Shown: positions 24,161 to 35,567 of the stretch, piece after piece
How positions within the stretch are numbered: the first letter of the stretch is position 1
How the letters are laid out: every line of letters begins with the position of its first letter
NCBI RefSeq assembly: GCF_013408525.1
Contig: NZ_JACBZM010000001.1
Location: 3,534,001 to 3,598,000 of the forward strand
DNA length: 64,000 nt
Direction: 5' to 3'
Origin: Nocardioides aromaticivorans
Lineage (GTDB): Bacteria > Actinomycetota > Actinomycetes > Propionibacteriales > Nocardioidaceae
Position numbers and translations under genes: made by a program
The notes under the pieces: generated by a model
Told to the model about the DNA's origin: nothing
Seen by the model: the letters and a program-made list of their open reading frames with translations, nothing else
Databases searched by the model: none

Positions 24161-24766
24161 TCAATCGCCCTGGTAGCGCTGCTCGAGCCACGGGTCGCCA
24201 CGGTCGTGGTAGCCGTTGCGCTCCCAGAAGCCGGGCCGGTCGTGCGCCATCAGCTCCAGCCGCGAGACCCACTTCGCCGATTTCCAGAAGTACAGGTGCG
24301 GCACCAGCAGCCGGGCCGGGCCGCCGTGCTGGCGGGAGAGCGGCTTGCCGTCGTACTCCCACACGACCCAGGCCTTGCCGTCGACCAGGTCGCTGAGCGG
24401 GAGGTTGGTCGTGTAGCCGGTGCTGGAGTGGACCATCACGTACGCCGCGTCCGGCAGGGGGCCCGCCGCGTCGAGGAGCTCGTCGACGCTCACCCCCTTG
24501 AAGGTGACGTCGAACTTCGACCACGCGGTCACGCAGTGGATGTCGCCGACGTACGTCGACGCGGGCAGCTGGTGGATCTCGTCCCAGCTCCACGTCGTGG
24601 GCCGCTCGACGAGTCCGTCCACGGACAGCGACCAGCTCGCCGTGTCGACGACCGGGGTCGCCTCCGCGGTCAGCACGGGCCAGCCGGCACCGGTGTCGTA
24701 CTGGCCCGGGGGCAGCCGCCCCTCGTGGCCGCGTCGGCGACCGAGGAATCCACGCGTGACCGGCAT
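24161..24766 (-). CDS. Sulfite-oxidase-like molybdopterin oxidoreductase (YedY/MsrP type)
   Basis: 201 residues, a single Mo-cofactor domain. WSLSVDGLVERPTTWSWDEI opens the domain. DIHCVTAWSKFD supplies the cysteine Mo ligand (C-V-T-x-W). VMVHSSTGYTTNLPLSDL and GPARLLVPHLYFWKSAKWVS are the pterin-binding loops. There is no Tat signal, so this member is cytosolic, unlike periplasmic MsrP. The likely substrate is a sulfoxide or another oxidised small molecule. Paired with the FAD reductase downstream. Confidence 0.85.
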   Translation of the reverse strand: MPVTRGFLGRRRGHEGRLPPGQYDTGAGWPVLTAEATPVVDTASWSLSVDGLVERPTTWSWDEIHQLPASTYVGDIHCVTAWSKFDVTFKGVSVDELLDAAGPLPDAAYVMVHSSTGYTTNLPLSDLVDGKAWVVWEYDGKPLSRQHGGPARLLVPHLYFWKSAKWVSRLELMAHDRPGFWERNGYHDRGDPWLEQRYQGD

Positions 24767-24815
24767 GTCTGCTCCTGGGGAGGAAGGACTCAGGCGTCAG
24801 CGTGGACTCTAGCGG

Positions 24816-25790
24816 TCAGGTCGAGCCCGGGTCTCCCGGCGGGCTGTCGGCCTTCACCGCACCCCGCTGGCCCATCGGCCTCTCCGGGCCGACGGTCGTG
24901 TCCTCGGCGGTCTGCTGCTCGGCCTCGGCGTTGACCTCGGCGCCGAGCAGGACGACGTACATGGTCAGCCAGAGCCACAGCAGCAGGACGACGACGCCGG
25001 CGAGCGCGCCGTAGGTCTTGTTGTACGAGCCGAAGTTGTCCACGTAGAGCGAGAAGCCGAGGCTGGCGAGGAGCCACAGCACCGTGGCGACGACCGACCC
25101 GATCGAGACCCAGCGGAACGTGGGGGCGTCGCGGTCCGGCGCCAGCTTGTAGAGCACACCGAGCGCGACCGACATCGCGACGAGGAGGCCGAGCCAGCGG
25201 ACCACCTCGAGTGCCCAGCGCAGTGGCCCCGCGCCGACGAGGTTGTCCAGCACGGCCGGGGCGACCGCGACCATGCCGACCGCCACCACGACGAAGACGA
25301 TCGCGCCGAGGGTGAGGCCGAGGGCGAGCGCCTTGCGCTTCACGAAGCCGCGGGTCTCCTCCTCGTCGTACGCGAGGTTCACGGCGGTCATCACGTTGCC
25401 GACGCCACCGGACGCGCTCCACAGCGCCAGCACCAGGCTGATGATCAGGCCCAGCCCGAGCGAGCTGCTCGACGTGGTGGTCAGCGCCTCGAGCTGCGTG
25501 GTGAGCAGCGAGGCCGCGTCGGACGGCAGGGTCGCGGAGAGCTCGTCGACCTGGCGCTGCACGTCGGCGGGGTCGCGGACCAGGCCGTAGAGCATCACTG
25601 CCGCGATCATCGCCGGGAAGAGCGCGAGGAACGAGTAGAACGCCACGCCCGCGGCGAGGAGCGGGACCTGGTCCGACTTCGCCTCCCGCCAGGCCCGCCG
25701 CACCACCTGCCACCAGCCGCGGCGCGGGATCTCGGTCGGCTTGTCGGCGTCGGCGCCGGGCACACGGTCCTGGAGGGTCTGGGTGCTCAT
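24816..25790 (-). CDS. YihY/BrkB-family membrane protein
   Basis: 324 residues from ATG 25790, with six predicted membrane segments. The diagnostic segments are DQVPLLAAGVAFYSFLALFP near the start, SASGGVGNVMTAVNLAYDEE in the middle, and FGSYNKTYGALAGVVVLLLW followed by LWLTMYVVLLGAEVNAE near the end. The function of YihY/BrkB is unsettled despite the old 'ribonuclease BN' label. The C-terminal 35 residues are polar and disordered. Confidence 0.9.
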   Translation of the reverse strand: MSTQTLQDRVPGADADKPTEIPRRGWWQVVRRAWREAKSDQVPLLAAGVAFYSFLALFPAMIAAVMLYGLVRDPADVQRQVDELSATLPSDAASLLTTQLEALTTTSSSSLGLGLIISLVLALWSASGGVGNVMTAVNLAYDEEETRGFVKRKALALGLTLGAIVFVVVAVGMVAVAPAVLDNLVGAGPLRWALEVVRWLGLLVAMSVALGVLYKLAPDRDAPTFRWVSIGSVVATVLWLLASLGFSLYVDNFGSYNKTYGALAGVVVLLLWLWLTMYVVLLGAEVNAEAEQQTAEDTTVGPERPMGQRGAVKADSPPGDPGST

Positions 25791-25834
25791 GGCCGGTGCG
25801 GTACCCCGTCGCTCGACGAGCAGAAGGCCCACGA

Positions 25835-25869
25835 ACAGCGGGCCCCGGTCGACGACCGGGGCCCGCTGT
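25835..25869 (-). terminator. Strong hairpin after the Ig-repeat gene
   Basis: 15-base-pair perfect stem (ACAGCGGGCCCCGGT and its complement) with loop CGACG, 22 bases after the stop of the 1,125-residue protein gene. The symmetric stem also shields the YihY promoter region. Confidence 0.85.
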
Positions 25870-25890
25870 CCTGGGGGTGGGAAGGGAACG

Positions 25891-28800
25891 TCAGTCGTTC
25901 GGGTCCTCGTACACCGTGCGCGCCACGGCCGGGGCGTAGCTGTCGTTGCCCGCGAAGCGCACCTCGAAGCCCTGCAGGATCAGCGCGCCCCACCGCAGCG
26001 GGACGTCGCACTTCGCGTAGCCGTCGGCGTCGGTGACCGCGGAGCACACGGCCGTGACGCCGCCGTTGAGCACCGGCCCGGTCGTGAACACCAGCTCCTG
26101 GCCGGCCAGCGGGGCGCCGTCCAGCCCGGTCAGGGTGGCCTCGACCCGCGAGTAGTTGTCGACCAGCGGGTCCGCCACGTCGTGCGCGACCAGCGTCGGC
26201 TGGGCCCGCTCGACGACCTGGAGCAGCACCGGCGACGTGCCGGCCGCGTGGCTCCCGTCGCCCGAGTACGACGCCGTCAGCTCGTGGCTGCCGGCCGCGA
26301 AGCCGTCGACCTCGAGCGTCGCCGTGGTGCTGCCGTCGGCGGTGGACAGGTCGGCCTCGCCGAGCACGTCGTCACCGGAGCGGAACACCACCGTGCCGGT
26401 GGGTGCGCCGACGCCGGGGGCCGCGTTCGCGACGGTGGCGGTGAGGGTCACCGGGTCGCCGTACACGGACGGGTTGGTGGCCGACGCGATCCCGACGACG
26501 GTGCTCACGGCGCCGACCGCCTGGGTGGTCGTGGCCACCTGGCCCTCGAAGTTGAAGTTGCCGACGTAGACCGCGCGGATCTCGTGCTGCCCGGGAGCCA
26601 GCCCCGCCGTCGAGTACGACGCCCGGCTGGTCCGCGCCTCCGAGGCCGGGACCAGGCTGGTGGCTCCCAGCAGGGTGCCGCCCCTCCAGAACTGCACCAC
26701 GCCCGTGGGCTTCCCGGTGGCCGGCGCGAGCGCGGTCACCGTCGCGGTGAAGGTCACCGTCTGCCCGTGGTCGGCCACCGGGTCGTCCGAGGCGAGCGCC
26801 ATCGACGTGGCGCCCTTGACGACGTTCTGGCCGTTGCCCTGGTCGAGCACGCCGCTGCTGGCCACGAACCGGGCGTCACCGCTGTAGGCGGCGGCGATCC
26901 GGTAGGTGCCGGGGGAGAGCGAGCTGAACAGGTTGCTGGTCGCCGCGCCGTCCACGACGGCCACCGGGCCACCGAGGTTGGCGCCGTTGACGGTGAACTG
27001 CACCGTGCCCGACGGGCTGCCGGCGCCCGGCGCGACCGGGGAGACGGCGGCCGTGAACCGCACGCCCTCGCCGGACTGCGACGGGTTCGCCGACGACGTC
27101 ACCATCGTCGAGGTCTGTGCCCGCTGGACCTTCTGGGCGACCGAGCCGTTGCTGCCGCTGAAGGAGTCGTCGCCGTCGTACGTCGCGACGACGGCGTGCT
27201 GGCCCACGGACAGGTCGTCGACCGTGACCGACCCGACCCCGCCTGTGGCCGAGCTGACGTCGGCCGTGCCGAGGACGGTGTCGCCGTCGGTGAAGGTGAT
27301 CGTGCCCGAGGGCGAGCCCGCGCCCGGCGCCACCACGGAGACCTCCGCGGTGAAGGTCACCGGCTGCCCGAAGACCGACACCGGCGCGGAGCTGGTGACG
27401 ACGGTCCTGGTCGACGCCTTGTTGACCGTGTGGGTGGCGGCGGCCGAGGTGCTGGTGATGAAGTTCGGGTCGGCGCTGAGGTAGCGCGCCTTGATCTCGT
27501 GGGAGCCCCGGGCCAGCGTGCTGACCTGGATCTCCGCCGCGCCGTCCTCGAGGGTGGCGTAGTCGCCGGGGACGCCGTCGATCTCGAACTGCACCGCGCC
27601 CTGCGGCGTACCCGTCGCCGGGCTGACCGGCGAGACGGTCGCGGTGACGGTCACCGGCTGGCCGACCACGGACGGGTTCGGCGAGCTGGTGACGACGGTG
27701 GTGGTGTGTGCGGCCGCGACCTCTTGGTCGAGGCTGTCGGAGCCGCCCGCGAACTTGTCGTCGCCCTCGTAGTTGGCGGTGATCACGTGCTCACCGGCGT
27801 CGAGGCCGGTCGCGGGGGAGACCGCCGTGCCGTTGGTGACCGGGACCGGCGCACCGATCGGCTCACCGTCCGCGGCGAACTGCACGGTTCCCGTCGGCTC
27901 GCCCGCGCCCGGGGCGACGACGTCGACGTCGGCGGTGAAGGTCAGCGGCTCGCCGGCGACGGCGTCCGGGTTGGACGAGCTCAGCGTCACCGTCGTGTCG
28001 GCCCGGTTGACGCCGTGGGTGAGCGCCGCCGAGCTGCTGGAGGCGAAGTCGCCGTTGCCGTTGTACGTCGCCTGCACGTCGTGGTTGCCGGGGCGGAGGT
28101 TCGCCACGGTGAGCTCGGCGCTGTCGCCGTCGAGCGGGACGGCGGTGCCGTAGGGCTCGCCGTCGATGTTGAACTGCACGCCGCCCGCGGGGGCGCCGGC
28201 GCCGGGGGCGACGACGCCGACCTCGGCCGTGAACGTCACGGCCTCACCGGTGACGGTCGGGGAGCCCGTGCTGGTGAGGACCGTCGATGTCGGCGCCTTG
28301 CCGACGACCAGGTCCTTCGTGGAGGCGGTGCTGGTGAGCAGGTTGCCGTCGCCGCTGTAGCGCGCGCCGATCGCGTGCGTGCCGGTGCTGAGCGAGTCGG
28401 TGCTCGCCGACGTCGCCGAGCCGCCGCTCACGGTGACCGGGGAGCCGAAGTCGGCGCCGTCGACCGTGAACTGCACCGTGCCGGTCGGGTCGCTGGTGCC
28501 GTTGACCCGCGCGACCTGGGCGGTGAAGGCCACCGGCTGACCGTGCACCACGGCAGCGGGCTGCACGACGGTCGTGGTCGACGGGTTCTTCTCGACGGTG
28601 AAGTTGCTCGACGCCGTCGAGCCCTTGTAGAAGGAGGTCTGCGCGAAGGACGCCGTCACCGTCGCCGTCCGCGGCGGGCCGGAGACCGGCAGGCTCGCGG
28701 TCGCGACCCCGTTGGCGTTGGTGGTGCCGTTGACCGACGTACCACCGGACAGGGTGAAGGTGACCGTCCGGCCGGGCAGCACGGAGGCCGCCAGGTTCGG

Positions 28801-29268
28801 GTCGGTCAGCGTGGCCCGCACCGTCACCGAGGTGTTCTGCGGTCCCTCGGTGGCGCCGGAGTAGGCGAGATCGGTGACATTGTCGATCGACACCGAGCGG
28901 TTGGTGGTGGTCGTGCTGTTGGTGCAGTAGAGGAAGCCGGAGCGCTTCCGCTCGATCGCCCGGGCGGTGTAGGCGCCGTTGGCGTAGGCGTGGGTGTCGA
29001 CGGTGGCGCTCTTCGCGCCGGTGCCGCCCTGCACGCTCTCGAACACGACCGTGCCGCCGCTGTTGATCAGCTGCAGGGTCGTCTGCGGGCTGCTGCCGCT
29101 GAGGCAGCCGGTGCCGTCGGAGGCACCGCTCGCCGAGAGGGTGGCGTTGCCGCGGAGCACGGCTCCGTTGGCGGGCGCCGTGATGTCGGCGCCGGCCGGC
29201 GCGGCCAGCAGCACCGGGGTGCCGATGGCCAGCGCCGACGCCGCGACGAGGGAGATCAGTCTGCGCAC
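25891..29268 (-). CDS. Giant secreted Ig-like repeat protein (1,125 residues)
   Basis: Signal peptide [20 protein letters not shown] followed by LAAPAGA. A cysteine-containing N-domain and a Big_1-like domain ([25 protein letters not shown]) are followed by about eight tandem Ig-like repeats of 90-95 residues of the Ig_3/5 'repeat' type. Their signatures are [26 protein letters not shown], and L..GTH.I.A.Y.GD. A final Big-like domain ends in a Cys pair. GTG 29268 is chosen because AAAGGAA lies 6 bases upstream; the in-frame ATG at 29286 has no ribosome site. No sortase signal is seen. It is downstream of a paralogue and probably an extracellular adhesin or matrix protein. Confidence 0.85.
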   Translation of the reverse strand: MRRLISLVAASALAIGTPVLLAAPAGADITAPANGAVLRGNATLSASGASDGTGCLSGSSPQTTLQLINSGGTVVFESVQGGTGAKSATVDTHAYANGAYTARAIERKRSGFLYCTNSTTTTNRSVSIDNVTDLAYSGATEGPQNTSVTVRATLTDPNLAASVLPGRTVTFTLSGGTSVNGTTNANGVATASLPVSGPPRTATVTASFAQTSFYKGSTASSNFTVEKNPSTTTVVQPAAVVHGQPVAFTAQVARVNGTSDPTGTVQFTVDGADFGSPVTVSGGSATSASTDSLSTGTHAIGARYSGDGNLLTSTASTKDLVVGKAPTSTVLTSTGSPTVTGEAVTFTAEVGVVAPGAGAPAGGVQFNIDGEPYGTAVPLDGDSAELTVANLRPGNHDVQATYNGNGDFASSSSAALTHGVNRADTTVTLSSSNPDAVAGEPLTFTADVDVVAPGAGEPTGTVQFAADGEPIGAPVPVTNGTAVSPATGLDAGEHVITANYEGDDKFAGGSDSLDQEVAAAHTTTVVTSSPNPSVVGQPVTVTATVSPVSPATGTPQGAVQFEIDGVPGDYATLEDGAAEIQVSTLARGSHEIKARYLSADPNFITSTSAAATHTVNKASTRTVVTSSAPVSVFGQPVTFTAEVSVVAPGAGSPSGTITFTDGDTVLGTADVSSATGGVGSVTVDDLSVGQHAVVATYDGDDSFSGSNGSVAQKVQRAQTSTMVTSSANPSQSGEGVRFTAAVSPVAPGAGSPSGTVQFTVNGANLGGPVAVVDGAATSNLFSSLSPGTYRIAAAYSGDARFVASSGVLDQGNGQNVVKGATSMALASDDPVADHGQTVTFTATVTALAPATGKPTGVVQFWRGGTLLGATSLVPASEARTSRASYSTAGLAPGQHEIRAVYVGNFNFEGQVATTTQAVGAVSTVVGIASATNPSVYGDPVTLTATVANAAPGVGAPTGTVVFRSGDDVLGEADLSTADGSTTATLEVDGFAAGSHELTASYSGDGSHAAGTSPVLLQVVERAQPTLVAHDVADPLVDNYSRVEATLTGLDGAPLAGQELVFTTGPVLNGGVTAVCSAVTDADGYAKCDVPLRWGALILQGFEVRFAGNDSYAPAVARTVYEDPND

Positions 29269-29294
29269 GGGAGTTCCTTTCACCATGGCCGGAC

Positions 29295-32200
29295 TCACTT
29301 GAGGATGGCGCCGCGCGCCGTGGACGAGAGGTGGTTGGCGTCCCCGAGGAAGGTGGCCGTGTAGCCGCCGTTGAGGACCAGGGCGACCAGCTGGGACCCG
29401 GCGTTGCACGTGGCCGCGCCGGCACCGTTGGTCACCGAGGTGCACACGACCTTGGCGCCGACCTTGAACTCCACCGGTACGCCGGCGAGCGGGCCCGCCG
29501 AGGTCGTGACCGTCGCGCGGAGCTGGCCGAGCGGCAGGCCGAGCGGGGTCACCTTCACGACCGCCGCCTCGGCGGTGGTCGTCGTCGCGCGCTTGGCCAC
29601 GGTGACGTCGACGACGGCGGACCCGCTGCCGTCGTGCACCGCGCTGCCGCCGTAGACCGCCCTCAGGTGGTGGGCGCCCGCCGGCAGCGCTGCCGTGGAC
29701 AGTTGGGCCGAGGCCGCACCGCCCGCGGCCGGCCCCACCGGCACGGAGCCGATCTCCTCGCCGTCGGCGAGGAAGGTGACCGATCCCGTCGGGACGCCGA
29801 GGTCGCCGTTGGCGGGCGAGACCAGCGCCGTGAGGACGAGGCCGTCGCCGTAGGTGACGGTGGTCGCCGAGACGCTCAGCCCGGTCGTGGTCGCCACCTT
29901 CGCCACCGTCTGGGTGAGCTCCTCGAGCTGCGGGCGGAAGTGGACGTCGCCGGAGTAGAGCGCCGTCACCGCGTGCGTGCCGGGCGCGAGGTCGCCGACG
30001 GCGATGCTCGTCGCCGCGCCGTCCTCGAGCTCGACCGCGTCGCCCAGCGGCTGGCCGTCGACGGAGAACTGGACGAAACCGGTCGGTACGCCGGTGCCGG
30101 CCTGCTGCGAGGAGACCTCGACGCTGAAGCGCACGTCGTCACCGACCTGGGCGTCCGCGTCGGTCGACGACAGCGCCACGTCGACGCCGGCCGCGGCCAC
30201 CGTCTGGACGAGGATGTCGCCGCTTCCTGCGTAGCCGGGGGCGGGCGTGAAGGCCGCGATCACCGTGTGGTCGCCCGGGTCGGGCGAGGCGAGCGTCGCG
30301 CTCTCGGCGACCCCGTTGGGACCGACCGCGACCGCGCCGCCGAAGTCCTGGCCGTCGACCGAGAACTGCACGGTCCCGCCCGGGGCGCTGTCGTCGGCCG
30401 CGGAGACCTCGGCGCGGAAGGTGATCAGCTCGCCGTACGTCGACGGGTTGGTGCTCGACGTGAGCACCGTCGACGTCGCGACGACCGCCGTGCCCTCGAT
30501 GACCGTGTGGCTCACCGGGGCCGAGCTGCTGCCGCGGTAGTCGTCGTCACCCGCGTAGCGCGCGCTGAGCTGGTACGAGCCCGGCGCGAGGTCGGACACC
30601 GCGAGCACGGCGGTCCCGCCGGAGAGCGGGGCCGAGCCGATCGCGTCGGTGCCGGCGTAGAAGGTGATCGTGCCGGTGGCGTCGCCCGAGCCCGGGCTGA
30701 CCGCCGCGACCGTGGCCGTCAGCTCGACCTCCTGGTCCTGCAGCGACGGGGAGGGGCTGGCGAGGAGGGCGAGCGTGGTGTCCGCCTTCGCGACGTCCTG
30801 CCCGACCTGGTCGGAGCCGGACTGGTAGCCGCCGCTGCCCGAGTACGCCGCAGCCAGGGTGTGGCTCCCGGCCCTCAGCGAGGTCAGCGGCGGGAAGGTC
30901 GCCGAGCCGTTGGTCAGCGCGACCGGGGCACCGGTCGCGGTGCCGTCGACGAGCAGCTGGACGGTGCCGCCCGGCGTGCCGCCGCCGGGAGCCTGGACCG
31001 CGACGGTCGCGGTGAGGCCCACGGCCTCGCCCGTCACGGTCGAGGAGTCCGACGCGACGAGGGTGACCTCGACGGCCGCCTTGCTGACGGTCACCGTGCG
31101 CGGCGCCGCCGAGCTGGGGCCGAAGACGTCGTCGCCGGTGTAGGTCGCGACGACCGGGTTGCTGCCGACCGGCAGGTCGGTGACGGTCGTGCTGGCGTTG
31201 CCGTCGGGGCCGACGGGGGCGCTGCCGACCTCCTCACCGTCCACGGTGAAGACGACCTCGCCGGTGGGCGTCCCGGTCGCGGTCGCGACCGTCGCGCCCA
31301 GGGTCACCGGCTGCCCGGTGACAGCGCTCACCGGGTCGACCGACGACGTGGTCGTCGTCGGCTTGAGCGGCTCGCGGACCCGGAAGGTCACCGCCGCCGA
31401 CGTGCTGGTCGCGTGGTCGGCGGTGCCGTTGTAGACCGCGACGACCGTGTGGTCGCCGAGGCCGAGCGTCGAGAGCGCCGCGCTGGTCGCCTCACCGTCG
31501 GCGAGCGCGACGGCGGAGCCGAAGTCGGAGCCGTCGACCCGGAACTGGACGGTGCCGGCGGGATCCCCGCCGTGCGTCGGCACGACGCTCGCGTGGAAGC
31601 GGACCGGGTCGCCGATGGTCACGACCGCGGGGTCGGCGCTGACCGTCGTGGTCGTCGCGATGGCGCCGACCGTGAAGGCCTCGCTCGTCGAGGCGGGCTC
31701 CAGCGTCGCGTCCCCGGCGTACGACGCCGAGACGGTCGCGCTGCGCGGGGGACCGGCGACCGCGATGGTCGTCTCGGCCACGCCGGCGGCGTTGGTGGTG
31801 GCGTTCGCCGTGGCGCCACCCGAGAGCGTGAAGCTGACCGTCCGGCCGGACACCGCGCCGCCGGTGCGGTCGGTGAGCGTGGCCCGCACGGTCGCCGTAC
31901 CTCCCTGCGGGGCGGTCAGGTCGCCGGTGTAGGCCAGCGTGCTGCAGGCCTTCGGCGTGACCACGAGGGTCGCGGCTCCGGTCGCGCCGCCGGCCGAGGC
32001 GACGACGCCCCAGCTGCCACGGGCGCCGGCCTTCTGGAGGCCGTCGGACTCGGCGGGGGCGGCGACCGTCACGCTGTAGTTGCCACCCGAGGTGGTGGTC
32101 GCGCTCGCGGTGATGCTCGCGCCCGGCGTCACGGGGGACTTGTCGAGGAAGAGCGAGACCGGGACGCCCGCGGCGCCCGTGCTGAGCTTGCCGCTCACGG

Positions 32201-33161
32201 TGACGTCACCGCCCGCGCAGGACAGCGACGGGGTGATCGTGGTGGTGAGGGTCGTCGACGGAGCCGGGGTGCTCGACGACGACAGCTTGCGGTCGAGGGT
32301 CAGCGTCGCGCCGTCGAGCGGGAGCTTCAGGTACTCCTGCGCGTCGTTGCGGTGCACCGGCGACCACCAGTGCGTGCTGACCAGGCTGCCGTCGGAGCTC
32401 TGCGTGTGGACCCGACGGGTCGCGATGCTGCCCGCCGGCACGCTGGCCGTCGCGTTGGTGACCGCGGCCGGGGCGTCGAGGGAGAAGACCCCGTCGAAGG
32501 TGTCGGCCCCGCTGCCGTAGCTGCCGGCGTCGTACGTGAAGCCGCCGGTGTAGTCGACGTCCACGTCGCTCTGCCACGACTGGCCCGCCTCCACGGGGAA
32601 GTCGATCGCGCGCCACCCGCCGCGCGGGGTCATCTCGAGGTCGACCGCCGCGGTGATGTTGGTCGAGATGATCGAGATCGACGCCTTGGCCCGGAGGTCC
32701 TGGTGCTGCTGCTCCTGCAGGAGGGCGAGGTCGGAGCGGCGCACGTAGCGGGTGCCGCTCACCGACCCGGAGAAGTTGCTGAGGGTGGCGTTCCCGACGC
32801 CGTCGACCTGGGCGCTGCCGCCACCGCCGGTGATCGTGCCGGAGATGTTCAACTTGTAGGCGCTCTGCCCCTGGAAGGTCTCGACGCCGGCCACCGTGTA
32901 GGTGACGTTCTCGTTGATCGTGACGTCCGCGGTGTCGCCGGTGTAGCGGAAGCTGGTCTGGTAGGTCCACGCCCACCCGGTGCTCCACACCGCGACGTCG
33001 TCACCGCTGGCCTGCGCGGCGAGGGCGGGCGTCGTACCGGCCCCGACGAGCGTCGCGACCACGGTCGCGAGGACGCTCAGCCAGGCCATCCGTCGCCGGA
33101 AGTCGCGCGCCGCGCGGCGGCGGCTGGGCTGGAGGGTGCTGTCGTTCGGCGCAGGGAGCAT
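29295..33161 (-). CDS. Giant secreted Ig-like repeat protein (1,288 residues)
   Basis: Starts with a basic segment and a signal peptide ([18 protein letters not shown]...PALAAQA). About 300 residues of a unique N-terminal beta-rich domain follow ([20 protein letters not shown]...), then a carboxypeptidase-like or Big_1-like pair with cysteines. About seven tandem Ig-like repeats of the same type as its neighbour come next, and a C-terminal Ig-like domain with two cysteines near the end ([16 protein letters not shown]). The 26-base gap to the paralogue implies one operon. It diverges from prfB across a 200-base AT-richer region holding both promoters. Confidence 0.85.
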   Translation of the reverse strand: MLPAPNDSTLQPSRRRAARDFRRRMAWLSVLATVVATLVGAGTTPALAAQASGDDVAVWSTGWAWTYQTSFRYTGDTADVTINENVTYTVAGVETFQGQSAYKLNISGTITGGGGSAQVDGVGNATLSNFSGSVSGTRYVRRSDLALLQEQQHQDLRAKASISIISTNITAAVDLEMTPRGGWRAIDFPVEAGQSWQSDVDVDYTGGFTYDAGSYGSGADTFDGVFSLDAPAAVTNATASVPAGSIATRRVHTQSSDGSLVSTHWWSPVHRNDAQEYLKLPLDGATLTLDRKLSSSSTPAPSTTLTTTITPSLSCAGGDVTVSGKLSTGAAGVPVSLFLDKSPVTPGASITASATTTSGGNYSVTVAAPAESDGLQKAGARGSWGVVASAGGATGAATLVVTPKACSTLAYTGDLTAPQGGTATVRATLTDRTGGAVSGRTVSFTLSGGATANATTNAAGVAETTIAVAGPPRSATVSASYAGDATLEPASTSEAFTVGAIATTTTVSADPAVVTIGDPVRFHASVVPTHGGDPAGTVQFRVDGSDFGSAVALADGEATSAALSTLGLGDHTVVAVYNGTADHATSTSAAVTFRVREPLKPTTTTSSVDPVSAVTGQPVTLGATVATATGTPTGEVVFTVDGEEVGSAPVGPDGNASTTVTDLPVGSNPVVATYTGDDVFGPSSAAPRTVTVSKAAVEVTLVASDSSTVTGEAVGLTATVAVQAPGGGTPGGTVQLLVDGTATGAPVALTNGSATFPPLTSLRAGSHTLAAAYSGSGGYQSGSDQVGQDVAKADTTLALLASPSPSLQDQEVELTATVAAVSPGSGDATGTITFYAGTDAIGSAPLSGGTAVLAVSDLAPGSYQLSARYAGDDDYRGSSSAPVSHTVIEGTAVVATSTVLTSSTNPSTYGELITFRAEVSAADDSAPGGTVQFSVDGQDFGGAVAVGPNGVAESATLASPDPGDHTVIAAFTPAPGYAGSGDILVQTVAAAGVDVALSSTDADAQVGDDVRFSVEVSSQQAGTGVPTGFVQFSVDGQPLGDAVELEDGAATSIAVGDLAPGTHAVTALYSGDVHFRPQLEELTQTVAKVATTTGLSVSATTVTYGDGLVLTALVSPANGDLGVPTGSVTFLADGEEIGSVPVGPAAGGAASAQLSTAALPAGAHHLRAVYGGSAVHDGSGSAVVDVTVAKRATTTTAEAAVVKVTPLGLPLGQLRATVTTSAGPLAGVPVEFKVGAKVVCTSVTNGAGAATCNAGSQLVALVLNGGYTATFLGDANHLSSTARGAILK

Positions 33162-33362
33162 GCGTCACCGTCCCGTGAGTGGGGGGTGCCACCCGAGAGG
33201 GACGGGCACGGGAGCCCGTGTGGCGGAGGGAGTGGCGGGAGTCAAGCAGGTTGTGACGGGGCCCACATCCCTTTTCTGAAAGAAGTTCACCTTTTTTCAC
33301 CAAGGCCTTGGCGAACGGCTCGTTTCGCTGCTCCTGCCGCAGGGTGCGTAACCTTGCACCTT

Positions 33363-34481
33363 GTGGCTGGACCCGACTACGACTCCGAGATCAAGCAGCT
33401 GACTGCGACGATGCACACCATCGAGCAGGTCCTCGACCTGCCGAAGATGGAGCAGGAGATCGCGGACCTCGGCGTCCAGGTCGCCGCGCCCGACCTGTGG
33501 GACGACCAGGACAACGCGACCCGGGTGACCGGGCGCCTGTCCTCCCTGCAGGGCCAGGTGGAGCGCTTCCGCGGCCTCCAGCAGCGCATCGACGACCTCG
33601 CCGTGCTGGCCGAGCTGGCGGCCGAGGAGGGCGACGCCGACACCCAGGCCGAGGCCGACGCCGAGCTCGACCGGATCAAGAAGGCCGTCGAGGGCCTCGA
33701 GGTCCGCACCCTGCTCTCCGGTGAGTACGACGAGCGCGAGGCCATCGTCACGATCCGCTCCGGCGCGGGCGGCGTCGACGCCGCCGACTTCGCCGAGATG
33801 CTGATGCGGATGTACACCCGCTGGGCCGAGCGCAACAAGTACCCCGTCGAGGTCTACGACATCTCCTACGCCGAGGAGGCCGGCATCAAGTCGGCCGAGT
33901 TCGCGATCCACGCGCCGTACGCCTACGGCACCCTCTCCGTCGAGGTCGGCACCCACCGCCTGGTCCGGATCAGCCCGTTCGACAACCAGGGCCGCCGCCA
34001 GACCTCCTTCGCCGCCGTCGAGGTCGTGCCCCAGCTCGAGCAGACCGACGAGATCGAGGTCGACGAGAACGAGATCCGCGTCGACGTCTTCCGCTCCGGC
34101 GGCCCCGGCGGCCAGTCGGTCAACACGACCGACTCCGCGGTCCGCCTCACGCACATCCCGACCGGCATCGTGGTCTCCTGCCAGAACGAGAAGTCGCAGC
34201 TGCAGAACAAGGCCGCCGCGATGATCGTCCTCAAGGCCAAGCTCCTCGCGAAGAAGAAGGCCGAGGAGGCCGCGCTCAAGAAGGACCTCAAGGGCGACGT
34301 CGCCGCGAGCTGGGGCGACCAGATGCGCAACTACGTCCTCAACCCGTACCAGATCGTCAAGGACCTGCGCACCGGCTACGAGACCGGCAACCCGCAGCCC
34401 GTCTTCGACGGCGAGATCGACGGCTTCCTCGAGGCCGGCATCCGCTGGCGTCGCGGGGCGGACAACGCCTCCGACAACTGA
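33363..34481 (+). CDS. prfB: Peptide chain release factor 2
   Basis: 372 residues from GTG 33363. It carries the SPF tripeptide that reads the stop codon ([11 protein letters not shown]) and the GGQ hydrolysis motif ([16 protein letters not shown]), and ends [12 protein letters not shown]. There is no in-frame TGA near codon 25, so the autoregulatory programmed +1 frameshift known from E. coli is absent, as is usual in actinobacteria. It normally lies directly upstream of ftsE; here 5.5 kb of other genes separates them. Confidence 0.97.
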   Translation: MAGPDYDSEIKQLTATMHTIEQVLDLPKMEQEIADLGVQVAAPDLWDDQDNATRVTGRLSSLQGQVERFRGLQQRIDDLAVLAELAAEEGDADTQAEADAELDRIKKAVEGLEVRTLLSGEYDEREAIVTIRSGAGGVDAADFAEMLMRMYTRWAERNKYPVEVYDISYAEEAGIKSAEFAIHAPYAYGTLSVEVGTHRLVRISPFDNQGRRQTSFAAVEVVPQLEQTDEIEVDENEIRVDVFRSGGPGGQSVNTTDSAVRLTHIPTGIVVSCQNEKSQLQNKAAAMIVLKAKLLAKKKAEEAALKKDLKGDVAASWGDQMRNYVLNPYQIVKDLRTGYETGNPQPVFDGEIDGFLEAGIRWRRGADNASDN

Positions 34482-34502
34482 CCTGGTCGGTCGGGGGTGC
34501 GC

Positions 34503-34664
34503 TCAGCGCTCCAGGTCGGCCGCGTCGAAGATGACCTCGGCGACGGCGAAGGCCACGACCGCGCCCAGGGCACCGACGACCTCGCTGGCGAGCAGCAGGC
34601 CCAGGGCCGTGGCTGCGCCGACGCTGCGCCATGCCCAGCGGGGGAGCGGGAAGCCTTCTTGCAC
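34503..34664 (-). CDS. Small hypothetical membrane protein
   Basis: 53 residues from GTG 34664 (or 57 from TTG 34676): an aromatic/basic start (EGFPLPRWAWRS), two hydrophobic stretches (ATALGLLLASEVVGALGAVV and AFAVAEVIF) and an acidic end (DAADLER). Convergent with prfB, 21 bases apart. No family is recognised; the amino-acid pattern, not homology, supports it. Confidence 0.4.
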   Translation of the reverse strand: MQEGFPLPRWAWRSVGAATALGLLLASEVVGALGAVVAFAVAEVIFDAADLER

Positions 34665-34746
34665 AAAGTCATTCAACTCGATCGACTTTGATTGGTAAAG
34701 GCGTGGCTTCGGGTCCGTTCATAGCCAGACCGTCGGGTGCAGGGTC

Positions 34747-35199
34747 TCACTCGTATCGGGTGGAGTGCGGTGCTTGAGCTCTGCCGCGCCAGTACAGCCC
34801 CCAGGTGGCGCGCACCTGTCGCAGGACGCCCTGCGTTCGCAGTTCGCGTCGGAGGGTTCGGCTGGCATTCGGGTGCATGTAGCAATAGGCGCGGACCCAG
34901 ATGGAGGGATACTCCGCCTCCGCCTGCTCCTGTCGCTCGCGCTCAGCCGCGATTCGAAGTGCTGACAGGGGAGTTGAGGGATTGGTGAGCGCCCAACTCG
35001 TCTCGCCTGAGCGGACGAGTTCCTCAAGTGCGTCAGGTGGCATGTTCGGATTGCCGGAGGCCCATAGGCGCACTGGCGGAACAGGGTCCCTCGCCAACTC
35101 GCGTAGCCGGTCCGGGCTAGTGCTCAAACGCCTGGCCTCAAGTACACGCAGGTACGCCTCGTGTCGTTCACGTGGTGTTCGCGTATGGCGTTTGCTCAC
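34747..35199 (-). CDS. Leucine-rich-repeat-variant (LRV) type protein
   Basis: 150 residues. The middle contains LRV-like units, SPDRLRELARDPVPPVRLWA, SGNPNMPPDALEELVRSGE and TNPSTPLSALRIAA, each a short helix pair opening with N/D-P. The C-terminus (YPSIWVRAYCYMHPNASRTL) is distinct and lacks the 4Fe-4S cysteine cluster of some LRV proteins. Its GC content and codon choice look lower than prfB or ftsE. It is probably part of the accessory block between those genes. Confidence 0.55.
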   Translation of the reverse strand: MSKRHTRTPRERHEAYLRVLEARRLSTSPDRLRELARDPVPPVRLWASGNPNMPPDALEELVRSGETSWALTNPSTPLSALRIAAERERQEQAEAEYPSIWVRAYCYMHPNASRTLRRELRTQGVLRQVRATWGLYWRGRAQAPHSTRYE

Positions 35200-35567
35200 T
35201 GGACCATCTTGCCGCTCCGCTTCTGTTGGACTACGCGGCTACGGCGCTCAGAGATGGTGGCGCGCCTGACGGCGGCGGGTGTCGGGCGTGTTGCTGCCGG
35301 AGTGGAGTGCCCCGACCGCGGGCAGCCGCAATCAGAGGCACGGGGCCTGGCGCGGACGTCGTGGGCCTTACCTGTCGCGCGGGCCAACCGGGTCCTCTCA
35401 ACTCGAAGCACCAGGTGCTCGTGCCCAGGGAGTCCCGGGCGTCGCCGTGGCGCTCCTTCTACGACGCTTGACCTACCGATCGTCACGGTCTCGAGCCCTG
35501 CCGTCGACGCCGGCGCGGAGCGCTCGTCCCTGCCGCACTCCGTTGTCCACAGCCTCGAGCAAGCATC
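35200..35567. other. 370-base gap with no supported gene
   Basis: Between the divergent LRV and HNH genes. Several frames are open in this GC-rich stretch, but none has a ribosome site, a family pattern or coupling to a neighbour. No tRNA or strong hairpin is seen. The right edge carries the promoter described next. Confidence 0.5.

Noticed and set aside
33363..33450. Programmed +1 frameshift in prfB
   Set aside because: No in-frame TGA or CTTTGAC-like site is present; the frame is continuous from GTG 33363.
25741..34481. Very long open frames on the + strand opposite the Ig-repeat genes (about 1,200 and 1,700 codons)
   Set aside because: They are antisense to repeat proteins with signal peptides and domain structure. 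Their translation is Arg/Gly/Val-rich with no family pattern, a common shadow effect in high-GC DNA. Only the last part, in frame with prfB, is real.
35196..35486. Minus-strand open frame of 96 codons between the LRV and HNH genes
   Set aside because: Arg/Pro-rich, no ribosome site, no family pattern and no coupling; treated as non-coding.
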